The notes under the pieces were generated by a model. That model was given only the letters and a program-made list of their open reading frames with translations, searched no databases and was not told the DNA's origin. DNA of 64,000 bases from Paramecium sonneborni (Eukaryota > Ciliophora > Oligohymenophorea > Peniculida > Parameciidae), in the NCBI GenBank assembly GCA_905182985.1, contig CAJJDN010000021.1, positions 466,802-530,801 on the forward strand, written 5' to 3'. Below, one piece after another: positions 53,333-64,000 of the stretch (its first letter is position 1; every line of letters starts with the position of its first letter). The translations under genes and the position numbers were made by a program.

Positions 53333-53877
53333 AACTCATAAATATTTCATACATTTTAAATTACTTGAGTAAAACTTTGTAAAAAATATAGTATTTTTTC
53401 TTTTGACTTCTGGAAAAAGCCAACCATTGTCTATTTAAGCTTAAAGCTGAAATTTTTTATTCTTCAAGCCAATTTTTTATGATTTTTTCCCCTTAACTAT
53501 ATTTTATTATTTTCTTTCTAAAAGTTCTTACTCAATCTCTTTTTGGATTATCAAAGTTTCTTAATCTTTAAGATTGTTATAGTAACGATTCTTTAACATA
53601 TTAAATGTTTTTCATGGGAAATATAGAAAAAAGAAATGTTTTAACAATCAATACCTTATAATTTTTTAAAATTTATACAAGAAGTAACAGTATTCGATCT
53701 TCCTCTAAGATTTTGATCCTTTTTTATTTTAGCCTAAATAGATTTGTTACTTCACTTTTATGTATCTGTAAAGACTACTGCTTCTATCTTAATCTCCATT
53801 AAGAAAGCTTTTCTCTTTTAATGAGATATCTTTAGTTTAATGCCATTAGTTTCTGAGTTTTTTAAGCCTTAGTTTAA
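53333..53877 (-). pseudogene. inverted copy of the degenerate Myb/SANT gene
   Basis: Same frameshifts and in-frame TGA as 36389-36968, but lacking the first part because the contig ends at 53877. Confidence 0.75.
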
Positions 53878-54007
53878 NATTAATAATTTTCTATTAATTA
53901 ATTTTTTAAAATAAATTATTAGGGAAACAATATTTGAATCAAACAATTAGTTAATTTGAGAAAATCAACTCTCATCTTCATCCATAATATAATTATTTTT
54001 TTACTAA

Positions 54008-54377
54008 ATGGGCATTTTTGACAATAATTATTTTCAATATGATGATTACAAAATAACAAATTTGGTACAAAAAGATGGTAATTCTAAAAGATGATCAGTA
54101 TTAGATTAGATAGTATTTTGTCCAAAAAAATATTTTACACCCTCAAAATTGGAGCATTTATTCAAATAGTCCTTCAAAAAAATTTTAATTAGTTCATATA
54201 TTTCAAAAAAGTATATGAGATAATCAATTTTTCATTAATTTGAAGGATAACTAATTTTCAGACCTTGGTGATTTTGAATATTACGAGAAAGAATGTATAT
54301 GTTAGAAAGCAACTGATTGTGAAATTAGAGAAATAGTTCAAAGATATAGCTTTGTTGTATTTTAAAAAGATTTTTGA
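54008..54377 (+). CDS. small hypothetical protein, tentative
   Basis: 106 aa if two introns are accepted: a 21-nt intron after KITNLVQKD (GTAATT...TCAG) and a 28-nt intron (GTTCAT...ATGAG) near 54196-54223; the total is then a multiple of three. Readable blocks: MGIFDNNYFQYDDYK, FCPKKYFTPSKLEHLFKQ, DLGDFEYYEKECICQKATDC. The second intron has an unusual GAG end, and downstream sequence contains further coding-like scraps in frames broken by TGA, so this may be a decaying gene. Confidence 0.35.
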
Positions 54378-55267
54378 AAAAAATATTGTCTGGGATTTTG
54401 AAATGAATTTGAAAAAAGTATAATTTTTGGAAACTAAACATTTAAAGGTTGAATTGATCATTAAATCTAGAATGAAGAATTTAATAATAAGTTAATTATT
54501 CTTAAGAGACAATCAAAACTTTAAAAGAATTATTTTAATTAAATTGATAATTTTAATACATAAAAATATAGTTATAAGAAAATATGAATATCCAATTCTC
54601 CTTATTAATTAATATATATTCTTATCTTTTCCCTCTTGGGCAACTTTATATCAAACTAAAAAGTCCTAAAATTTTTAATTTTTTGAATAATCTTATTAGA
54701 TAATATATATAGTTAAAGTGATCTTGAAATTGATAAGGATTTTAATTACTTTTATAGAAATTTAATAAGTGATCTGATTTCTTGTAATATATGATGACGG
54801 TTGTTAATTAATTTAAATTCTATATAAAGTTTAATCAATTCAACAACAGTTAAACAACGTTGTTCTGTTTAGAGGTTTAAATTTTATTTTTACTCTATAG
54901 TATGTACTTTAATTAAATTTATGATAATAGTGAGAGATTAATTAATGACTTTAATAATATAAAATTGATGATTATTAATTATATTGAATGTTTAATTACG
55001 ATTTAGAATATATTTATATTATATTTATTCTATCCTTCTTTCTGAGATTCTTGCAGAACTTGCACTTTTGTGACTAGATTTTTTTGAAATGTAAAAGTTT
55101 GTCTAGTTTTGATTAAATTAAGATATATCACTTTGTTTAGAGTTATGATTAAGAGAGGCAGAAGTGGGATAGAAACAGAGATTACAATAGAAATGGAAAC
55201 ATCTAATTAATGGATTAGTTATTCATTAAATATATATTATATTCAAATGGATTCAATCAAACTTTTT
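54378..55267. other. intergenic, possible gene remnants
   Basis: About 890 bp, AT-rich. Coding-like scraps follow the tentative gene for about 80 bp; beyond 54500 nothing is supported. Confidence 0.4.
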
Positions 55268-56119
55268 TCATAAGTTTTTAATATGTGAAAAATTGTTTGG
55301 ATTTTTAACTCCCTTATATATCTATGATCTATATCTCATATGCCAGTTATGCTAGACTATCTTAGAGTTAAAAATATAGTTTATAGCATATTTCTTGATA
55401 AATATCCGACTTTTAATATAGTATATGAAATTACCTGATGATTCTGAAAGCCCTTCTAAATTCCTCTTCTTCAGGATCTTCAGAGTGTTACAAAAGACTA
55501 CTGAATATTCTTATGTTTAGTAGTAATTTTTTGTAAACAGTAATCTTTTCCAAGAATTTAACCACTTTCAACTAGTCTTTAAGTATTTCAAGACAGAGAT
55601 TTTAATTTTTGCAAGCAAAAGTGATGATACTCTTGCAGTAATTCTTAGGGATATTCTTAGTGTCTTTCTGGTCTTGAAGAACATTAACTTCCCGTTTTTT
55701 ATGAATAGGAAGTTTGATAGTTGGAGTTGGTGTGTTAACTGGAGGAGGACAACAGTATTGAATCGGCTGAAAATTGGAGTAAAAAGAAAGCTCATTAGAC
55801 ATTGCTAATTCTACTTTATTGGTACCCAAATGAACCTTAGAATTTACACTATTTATACGATAAATTCATTTATAGACAGTTATAACACAAAAGGGTACTT
55901 TGGTTAATTTTATATTTTGTTTTAAGCTATTTATAACTTGTTTAAAGCTCTCATGAATTTATCTACAACACACCATTGTTTTTAAATTGATATGCAATTT
56001 TCACTCTTCTAAACTAATTGGAGATACTTATTATTTCTACCGAGAGGAAGTGATCTTGGAATGCTTACTGGTGGTTATGGATTGGTTCGTTCCTCTTATT
56101 TAATACAATATAGTTTCAT
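55268..56119 (-). CDS. hypothetical ciliate-type protein
   Basis: 258 aa after removing introns 56014-56040 (27 nt, TAG), 55836-55858 (23 nt, AAG) and 55410-55434 (25 nt, AAG); 259 codons exactly. Not recognised as a named family. Seen: Pro-rich patches (NPQPPVSIPRSLP; CCPPPVNTPTPTIKLP), an acidic helix (SEDPEEEEFRRAFRIIR) and a basic C-terminus (YIFNSKIVQHNWHMRYRSQIYKGVKNP, PNNFSHIKNL), which looks like ciliate multigene families. Uncorrected reading gives two overlapping false ORFs inside it. Function unknown. Confidence 0.65.
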
Positions 56120-57130
56120 TTCTATAATAAAAACAAATCTTATTAATCACAAACTAATTCGAATTATATTCCTTTTAATTGAATGTTTTCTATCTCATGA
56201 CAAAGAGCATTCCTCTATAATTTTTGATTTACACATTTCTAGAATAATTTTTGATTATAATATATTTGTTTTATTAGTGTTCTCGACTTTTTAAGAGACA
56301 TAAGTGACAAATTTTATAAGTAAATTAATATTAAATGTTCATGATAAAATAATATGGAATTTAATTTCTAATATCATGATACATAGAAATATTTAAAATA
56401 TGAGATTATGGGACTGTTAATTCTTATTCATCTATTTTAAATGATGAATCAAATGTGAATCGTTATACAATTAATCTGGGATGCTGATTTATTTTGATCT
56501 ATTTCACACCTAGACTTTCTACCACTATTTAAAGTCTTTTTGTCAATATAAAATTTTAAAAAATAGATTAAAAATTTAATTAATATTAAAATATTTTTAT
56601 GAATTAGTTTATAAAAAATTTTATAGTATTTTTAACTTGTTAAACGAATAATAATCATTCAAGTCTATTCAAATTCTATCATTATCTTATTATCATTTAG
56701 CTATTAGCTATTATGTAGAATCTAATCAACTTAAAAAATAAAATTACAATGTTTTTTTATTAGTGAGATTAAAAATTTAGGGTATTTCTATTAAATAGTA
56801 ATTAAGATCATTAAGATATTTTTATAGAATTTTTGTGAGTATATAAATCCATTTCAAAAAGATGAATAGTATTTTTGCTATTATTTCATAATTAATCCAA
56901 ATTTTAAGACCTGTGAGTTTGAGATCAACAAAATTTTATAAAAATCTTGAAATTATTCATTTAATAAATAGTTAATGAGATTCTTTCGTCTAAGTATGAA
57001 AAGGATTAAAGTCAATAAATTTTAAAATTCAACATTCCTACTTGAAAGATAACATTGTTTTCTTGAGAAATCATTAAAAATAAGTAAAAAAGGTTTAATA
57101 TACAATTGACGAGAGAAAGAAGAAAACCCT
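56120..57130. other. AT-rich intergenic, no gene seen
   Basis: About 1 kb without supported genes. The plus-strand ORF at 56061-56294 lies largely antisense to the neighbouring gene and is not credible. Confidence 0.45.
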
Positions 57131-57337
57131 ATGAGTAGATTTGAAGAATATGAATATGAGTTTAAATTTAATAAAATATATAATTAAATTTTAGGAAAGT
57201 ATAAAGATTTGATAATAATAAGTTTATGTTAGATGAAATAATTATCATAGAAACTTAATTTCTCATTCTTTCATTTTTTTAATTCTCGCATTTTACTTTA
57301 AAAATAAGAATTGAACAAGATTAATGATATAAAATGA
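57131..57337 (+). CDS. short hypothetical ORF, tentative
   Basis: 68 codons, begins MSRFEEYEYEFKFNKIYNQILGKYKD, which looks coding, then becomes Phe/Ser/Leu-rich. No motif, no intron. It could be a small gene or the first exon of one; kept with low confidence. Confidence 0.3.
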
Positions 57338-57432
57338 GACAATAATATATTAATATAAAATAATGAAAATTTTGATAGGAATAGAAAAAGATGTTGAACA
57401 ATTTTATTATTATATATATAAATAAATAAAGA

Positions 57433-58132
57433 ATGAACATTTGTCCTATTCGATATACACCATATTTGAATAATTCAAGAAGACGATAAAGAATAATAGA
57501 TCCTAATAGAGCTAAGAGTTCTTAAGGGATTAGATTAAATAGTTCTAGTCAATAGAGATGTTGTACATAATAAAGTCCTAACAGAACTCCTAGTTAATGT
57601 GAATTGCAGCAATTAGAAGTATAATGAGATTTGTTTAGAATGATAGATTTAATAATAGGCTGGGCCAATTGCACAGGTATTAGTTAATTTGAGTGAGTCT
57701 AGAATTACTAATAGTTATTTCTTTCAACATAGATTAAAAGAAGTCCTTCGTTTCGTTTAAAGAATTATCATGCAGCAGAAATAACATCAAGTAGTTAATC
57801 TACTTCATAGTAAAAGAGATAGAATGTAATATTGAATGGAAAGTATTGAATGCGATAATATAATTAATAGGAAAAGTAAGGAGGAAAGAATAAGTAGAAT
57901 AAATTTCTTAGGTGATTTATTATAACAAATGGAGTAAAATGGATAATAAACAAAGTAATCTTTATCTACAGAAATGACTACAGTTCCAAAACCAAAATTT
58001 GAGTTGTTAAATACAAGAACATTAACTGAATATGAATAGAATATTGAAGAATTGCATTTCTATTTAGTGGACTCCTAATAAAGAACAAAACAATATGCTT
58101 AAGTTATTGAGAAACAGAAAATAAATAATTGA
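57433..58132 (+). CDS. Gln/Ser-rich hypothetical protein
   Basis: 205 aa after removing introns 57619-57646 (28 nt), 57677-57702 (26 nt) and 57843-57870 (28 nt); 206 codons exactly, and each intron also removes a TGA or a frame break. Basic, disordered N-terminal half (NNSRRRQRIIDPNRAKSS, CCTQQSPNRTPSQ, SFRLKNYHAAEITSSSQSTS). The C-terminal part is helical (RISRINFLGDLLQQMEQNG, ELLNTRTLTEYEQNIEELHFYL). Function unknown. Confidence 0.6.
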
Positions 58133-58177
58133 ATAATAATTGAATAACTATAATTTATATATTATTTACGCTATAAA

Positions 58178-58988
<811 letters not shown>

Positions 58989-59182
58989 TTTTATTAAATA
59001 TATTATTCTAAACTTTTTATATTAATCTTTTTATTCAATTCTTAAAGTTTAACTGTCTTTACAATCAATTCGGTATACAACATAAAATTTATATAAAATC
59101 ATTACTTTTTAGTATCATTTAAGTACTTAAAATCCAAAATACAAATTTGATTGCTTCATAAATAAAATTTATTTGATATTAG

Positions 59183-60402
59183 ATGAGTGATTTCTAAAGT
59201 AGATAATATGTAACATCTTCAACTTCTTAAAGACAATATACCTCAGGCACTAAGGATAATATTAGAAGTGTCACTTAAGACAGAGTGGAATAAGTAATTA
59301 CAAGAGAAACACCAAAAGTTTAAGTAAATTTATCTGTTAATTCAAGCAAACCACTGTTGAAGTCGAATAAAGAAGTGCTACTAAAATACCTAGAATGTAA
59401 TCTTAACAAGTTCTAAGAACTTAAACATAAGGTTTTGTTGGAGGATAAAGTTATATCTCAAATATGGCTGCAATTCCTTAAATTGGATATTAAGGCAATT
59501 ATTCTGTACAATAGAATTGTGTTGCTGCATAACCTCTATGCATGAATGTTATTGTAGTTTCAAAAGAAGAAATTGAAGCACCTTGGAGATTAGAATGTGA
59601 GTATTTACAATCTTTAATTGCTGAATTGGAAAAAAGAAAAGAAGTTTAAGTTGTTGAAAAAATTGTGGAAAAAGATAAAATTGTTGTAGATAACTCTAAA
59701 GTAGAACTCTTAGAGGCTCAATTAAGACAATTAAGATTAGAAAATGATTCATTATAAATGTAATTATAATCCATGAGGGGAGAAATCTAATTGAGAAGCT
59801 CTTAATCTGAAGATTTAGCTACTAAAGAAAGAGAATTTTTTAACATTAGACTTAAATTTGAAAGCCAAATTAAAGATTTAGAAGATTAACTCAGAAGATT
59901 GCAAGATGAAAATGGTAGATTGAGAAAAGAAAATAATGAATTACTTATTAAATTAAGAGATTATGAGGTATTTATATACCTTATTTAAAAAGACTAAAAT
60001 AGCTATGCTATCTTCAGAAATAGAAAGATTGACTTATACAATAAAAGTTAAAGAAGGAGATCTTGAAGAATGGAGACTTAGATGTGAACAATTAGAATCT
60101 GAAGGATAAACTGTTATCTAAGAAAAAGTGACATATCTTTCATCAGAAGTTGAAGTTTGGAAGTAGAAATTCATCAAAGTTAATCACGATTATAATGAAT
60201 GCTAAGAATAATTAACCATGTGTCAAGCTGAGTTAGAGGCACTTAAGAAAGGATAAAAGAAAGTATACTATCACTTTATTTATTTTTTTAGGAAGTTGTT
60301 GTTTCATCCTCCAGAGTAGTAACTAGAACAGGTGGAACTACTACTACATCTTCTATTGGATAAACTAGAGGTAGTAGAACTTATGAGTAATTTTAACCAT
60401 GA
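59183..60402 (+). CDS. coiled-coil cytoskeletal protein candidate
   Basis: 380 aa after removing introns 59324-59346 (23 nt, AAG), 59968-59992 (25 nt, AAG) and 60263-60291 (29 nt, TAG). Thr/Gln/Ser-rich head, then EVQVVEKIVEKDKIVVDNSKVE (VEK-type repeats as in alveolins), a long coiled coil (LLEAQLRQLRLENDSLQMQ; IKDLEDQLRRLQDENGRLRKEN) and a conserved-looking block IQEKVTYLSSEVEVWKQKF, ending in a Thr/Ser-rich tail. Likely part of cortical, epiplasmic or basal-body structure; this is inferred from composition and the VEK motif only. Confidence 0.65.
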
Positions 60403-62301
60403 AACAAATAAACATAAAAATAATATTCAGTATAATTTTTATATTATTATGTATTATTGTATTATTTCTTATTAAAACTTCACAAATAAATTATTTGATA
60501 TTTTCTATTTGTAGAATAAAAACTTCCTTTTATATACTATTCTTAATAACAGCTTTGAAGCTATTATCTTTATATCTTAAATAGTAAGCATAATGATAAA
60601 GAGAACTTTTTCTGTATCATTATATTTCTAATTTATTTGCAACCTCTAAGACTTTTATTAGTTAATTAAAAATAGTGCAAAATAAATGTTATTTAAAAAG
60701 ATTTAAAAAAACATTGTAATGATTATTTAAAATAATGATCTAAAGATATCACTTATATTTCTAATGAAATAATATATTTTCACTTAGATTAATATTGTAT
60801 ATTGTATAATATATTTCAAGAAATTAAATAAAAAAAGTAAACTTCAGTAAAATTTTCTTTAAAATGATAAATTTTTACACTATTTTTTGGGAACATTCTA
60901 AATTATCAAATAATAAAACTTTTTTACTTGATAATTAATGAATATCAAACACTAATAATCAAATGATCCTTCTAATTTTTTAAATAATTTGATCAATTAT
61001 AAATTTAATTGGCACAATAAATCTTGTATTTTATATAAATTACAAATTTCATCTAATCAGATTATTACATATTTTAAGAAAATTAATTTTTTTTAAATTG
61101 ATGATTTGATTGATGTAAATCATTCTGAATGGGGCTTATGAAGAAGAATATTAGATTTTTTAACTAATAGTTTGATTTGATAATAGAATTCAAAGTAAAA
61201 TCTTCATTCATGATAAGTTATCTTTATTAGGTTGAAATCAAAAATGAAAAATGCTGTGTAGATGAGTTACATTTGATATTTGGAACTTACCTTATAATAA
61301 TTTTAGAATATAATTACATTATTGTGAGTTGAGAATAAATTGTTGATAATATATTTTAAATTAAATTTAGTGCATAAAACATTTGAAGGAGATTTTAAGC
61401 TTTTTATAATCTGTTTGTCAAATACTTATTTCATTTGGTTTGAGATATATGAATGATGAAACATAAAAAAAGGTTGATTAAATTTTTTTGCATTAAGTTT
61501 GAATTATAATTTGTAATAATAAAGAAATTTTAAATATTTATTATATTTTATATTAAATTTTATAATATAGTAAAACTATTGTATTTACATGATCCAAATT
61601 GTAGATATTTTGTATATATATTTGATGAAGATTGTGAAGATTTATTTATATATAGAAATTGAAATAAGTTGATTGTTTGAATGAAACAGTAGAAAACATA
61701 AGATAAATATTGGATCAGAAAAGGATAAAACATAGAGGGTATCTAGAATATTTTATTTAGAATGATTATGTTATAAATAATGTGATTTAGAAATAGAAAT
61801 AATTATTATTAATATTTTAATGAGACTGTGAGAGTTAAATAAATTAATATCATGAGTCTAAAAGAAGCGTTAGCATTGAATTTAATGAATACTTTATTAA
61901 AATTTTTCAAATGTGAATTTTTGAACTTAGAAAAATACCTAGTGTATCAGTAAATAAACAAATATATTTTTAAGTCCAAATTTAGATAGATAATTTAGAA
62001 ATTCATTAGAGAAATCAAAATTAAAAAATGTTTATAAAGTTGTTTTATAAATTAAATCAACAGTAAATGATCCAATAAGAAGAATATCTTATGTTTGATT
62101 GAAAAGAATAAGAACTTTTTAATTAGAAATAACATGGAATAGATTTTATGAATTGAATCTATTGCGAAAAGAAGTTGATCCTAATAAAGTTGTTTATATT
62201 TGAATTTGAGTATAGTGTAGTTTTTATTTGATAGTGTGTTGAGTTTTTAATATTTGATATAATATTAATAATTTTATAGCGTTTTCTGTTCTTTTATTTA
62301 A
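60403..62301. other. 1.9-kb AT-rich region, only weak ORFs
   Basis: Contains a 65-codon hydrophobic frame starting at 60399 inside the previous stop, and frames around 61852-62205 (MSLKEALALNLMNTLLKFF; then LEITWNRFYELNLLRKEVDPNK) that are broken by TGA without a suitable intron. The latter could be a decayed gene. Nothing is firmly supported. Confidence 0.4.
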
Positions 62302-63359
62302 ATGTAGGAGTTAAGAAAGTCGATTATTAAATAAGAAGAATAGAAGATGAGTAATAAATTAACTTTATTGGAATAATCAGTTAAATATCCCTTAAATGAG
62401 TTCATGAATTTAGAGTTTATAAACTAAATTCCAGAAGATAGTTTCTTATGGTACTTTGTGTGATATAAATTTTAAAGGCAAGTTCTCTCCACTATATATT
62501 TAGTTAGGAAAGGAGAAAAACCATCAAAACAAGAGATACGAGAACATAAATTATATGAAGAAATAACATTTCATGATTTTGTAAATGAATGTTTTTAAGC
62601 AATCATGTTTTTCCATTTATTTATAATGGATTTGAAATTGAATTAAAGAATCATCACAGACTCAATTTAAACTTTAGAATAGTAAATTAAAATATTGAAA
62701 GATTTTAAATAAATAAAGTTTGATTAACCAAATAGACTTTCAATAAGTTATACAAGACATAAGAGTTTAAAGACAGATATATTTAAATATTACAAAATCA
62801 AATACAAAGTTGCTATGAATTAATAGGAATAGAAATCAATTTATTCATTTGGAGATGATTTAATATGTTCTTTTCCAATATTATTAGATAGTGATACTTT
62901 ACATTTTGTGATTTTGGGAAAGAAAATAAATGGAGGAGATAAATTTGAAGTTTTAAGTAGAATTGATATGGGATTAGATGAAATTCTAGTTTCATTTGAT
63001 TTAAAAACATATTCAAAAGAATAAATAAAACCTTGTATATTAACTTTAGACTATAGAGATGAGTCATCAGATGCTTAATTTGATGGTATAAATCCATTAG
63101 AATTAAGGTAATTAAATATTTAGAATTTAGATTTTAATTATCAATGCCATGTGAATAACGAATATGGTTAATGGAGGGTTTATTAGAAAGATAAAAAAAG
63201 GTAGAAGATTAGTATAGACAATAAATGCAAATAAAGAATAATTCAATTTAATAAATAATTTAACCATTTGATGATATTGTTTATATTTAAGGAGAAGATC
63301 TTAAACATAGAAGCTAAACAGAAGATAGAGAATTTTGTTCTGCATGCTCAATATTTTGA
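62302..63359 (+). CDS. hypothetical protein, coiled coil plus beta-rich region
   Basis: 335 aa after removing introns 62451-62477 (27 nt, ends AAG, contains TGA) and 63108-63130 (23 nt, TAG); 336 codons exactly. N-terminus charged (MQELRKSIIKQEEQKMSNK), then a helical part (RIITDSIQTLEQQIKILKD). The middle, beta-rich part (DLICSFPILLDSDTLHFVILGKK; FEVLSRIDMGLDEILVSFDL) has a C2-like rhythm. The C-terminus is helical, ending EDREFCSACSIF, where the last cysteines could be lipidated. Not recognised. The ATG at 62302 extends the frame by 15 codons over the next one. Confidence 0.6.
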
Positions 63360-63419
63360 TTATTTTTTTAAAATATTAATTTCTATTTTTATTAAATGAA
63401 CAAATTAATTATAGTAAAT

Positions 63420-64000
63420 TCAGTGTTTTTAATTAAGAAGAATATTTATAAATTATTTCTCTGTTATTTCTCCTTATGCTCCACATTCTAATAAAATTTA
63501 TTACCAAATATCATCTTCTATTGTTCCTATCATCATTTCTAGTTCATTTTTTGATATTTTTCCATCTTCATTAGCATCAAATATTTTAAAAGCAGCTTTT
63601 ACTTTTTCTAAAGAAACCAATTTTTCTTAATTCATAGCTGCCATCAAAAATTCTGAAAATAATAAATCAATATCATTTACCAGAAAAATCTACTTAACCA
63701 CTTTAATTTATATCTACAATTGATAAAATTTTATCAACTTCTTAAATAGCTTATTACTTATTTTTAAAAACACAAATATAACCTTCGATTAATTCCTCTC
63801 TTGATAAAATTCCATCCCCATTTTTATCTAAAAATTAAAAAGATTTAGCTAATTCATCTTATTCCTATTATGATGTCATTTGACATGCTATAAAAGCAAG
63901 AACTGCTTAAGTAAAAACTGATTAAGCCTAAATAAATTTAAAAAATACTTAGAATTTTTACAAATTTTATAAAGCTGATTTATTTACTTTTGTGCTCGAT
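63420..64000 (-). CDS. calcium-dependent protein kinase, C-terminal EF-hand part (5' truncated)
   Basis: Partial: the gene enters from beyond the right edge. Introns 63928-63948 (21 nt) and 63653-63680 (28 nt, CAG). Visible: junction helix ALQNLQKFQ...FTQAVLAFIACQMT typical of the CDPK autoinhibitory/EF-hand boundary, then EF1 DKNGDGILSREEL, EF2 DINQSGQVDFSEF, EF3 DANEDGKISKNEL and a degenerate EF4 (ECGAQGEITEKQF), ending NILLNQKH. Three EF-hands keep full calcium ligands. The kinase domain should lie just outside the window. Confidence 0.88.

Larger units (their letters stand above)
51540..53877. repeat. right arm of large inverted repeat
   Basis: Reverse complement of the region starting at 36424 (Myb pseudogene, spacer, family gene, counted with the artefactual overlap collapsed). 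The non-coding spacer is nearly identical, the gene slightly diverged. The arm stops at an N (53878), so its outer end is set by the assembly. Confidence 0.8.

Noticed and set aside
56061..56294. 77-aa plus-strand ORF
   Set aside because: Overlaps the first exon of the minus-strand gene 55268-56119; biased composition.
60399..60596. 65-aa hydrophobic ORF overlapping the previous stop (ATGA)
   Set aside because: A bacterial-style stop-start overlap has no meaning here, and the frame is a low-complexity Ile/Leu/Phe run.
62813..63097. 94-aa minus-strand ORF
   Set aside because: Antisense to the phase-consistent plus-strand gene 62302-63359; no motif.

Overview
This looks like a scaffold from a ciliate nuclear genome, most likely Paramecium or a close relative. 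Base composition is strongly AT-rich. Long conserved proteins read through only when TAA and TAG are taken as glutamine and TGA as the sole stop. About 60 tiny introns (20-37 nt, GT...AG) can be placed. In every gene that I summed, exon length is a multiple of three only with these introns removed. Genes are packed tens of bases apart on both strands. ORFs predicted with the standard code are therefore mostly fragments or shadows, and all coordinates below come from re-reading the sequence with the ciliate code.

Left part (1-24.8 kb), dense and mostly housekeeping: a Gln-rich protein, a FAM135-type lipase, phosphatidylserine synthase, a kelch-BTB protein, a small membrane protein, a probable lipid-anchored small protein, an MsrB-like protein without its catalytic Cys, a CXC (tesmin/LIN54-type) DNA-binding protein, a DDX5/DBP2-type DEAD-box helicase, a MIR-domain protein, VPS16, a very large CHD-type remodeller with an extra bromodomain-like insert and C-terminal PHD/GATA-like fingers, and an F-BAR plus TBC Rab-GAP fusion.

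Middle (24.8-36 kb): an 806-N gap flanked by a 463-bp duplicated overlap, an OSCA/TMEM63-like channel candidate, a perfect 222-bp-arm palindrome with TA borders that splits a small ORF, an NKAP-like nuclear protein, a Tctex1 dynein light chain, a P-loop GTPase-like protein and a Myb/SANT protein.

Repeat-rich block (36-54 kb): a local amplification of a gene family I do not recognise (about 410 aa, motif GYDCPFYE, coiled-coil C-terminal half). It has four intact members and truncated or frameshifted copies, a 1,372-bp tandem duplication and a roughly 2.3-kb inverted duplication that also carries a Myb pseudogene. Two single-N joins lie in it. It also contains a serine carboxypeptidase, a DUF1648-like membrane protein and a probable mitochondrial protein.

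Right part (54-64 kb): small ciliate-specific proteins, the splicing factor SF3B4, a coiled-coil cytoskeletal candidate, an unknown protein, and the C-terminal EF-hand part of a calcium-dependent protein kinase cut by the window edge.

I found no tRNA, rRNA, CRISPR or telomere repeat. The best candidates for something undescribed are the GYDCPFYE family, the TA-bordered palindrome, the chromo-bromo-chromo remodeller, and the frequent use of AAG 3' splice sites.
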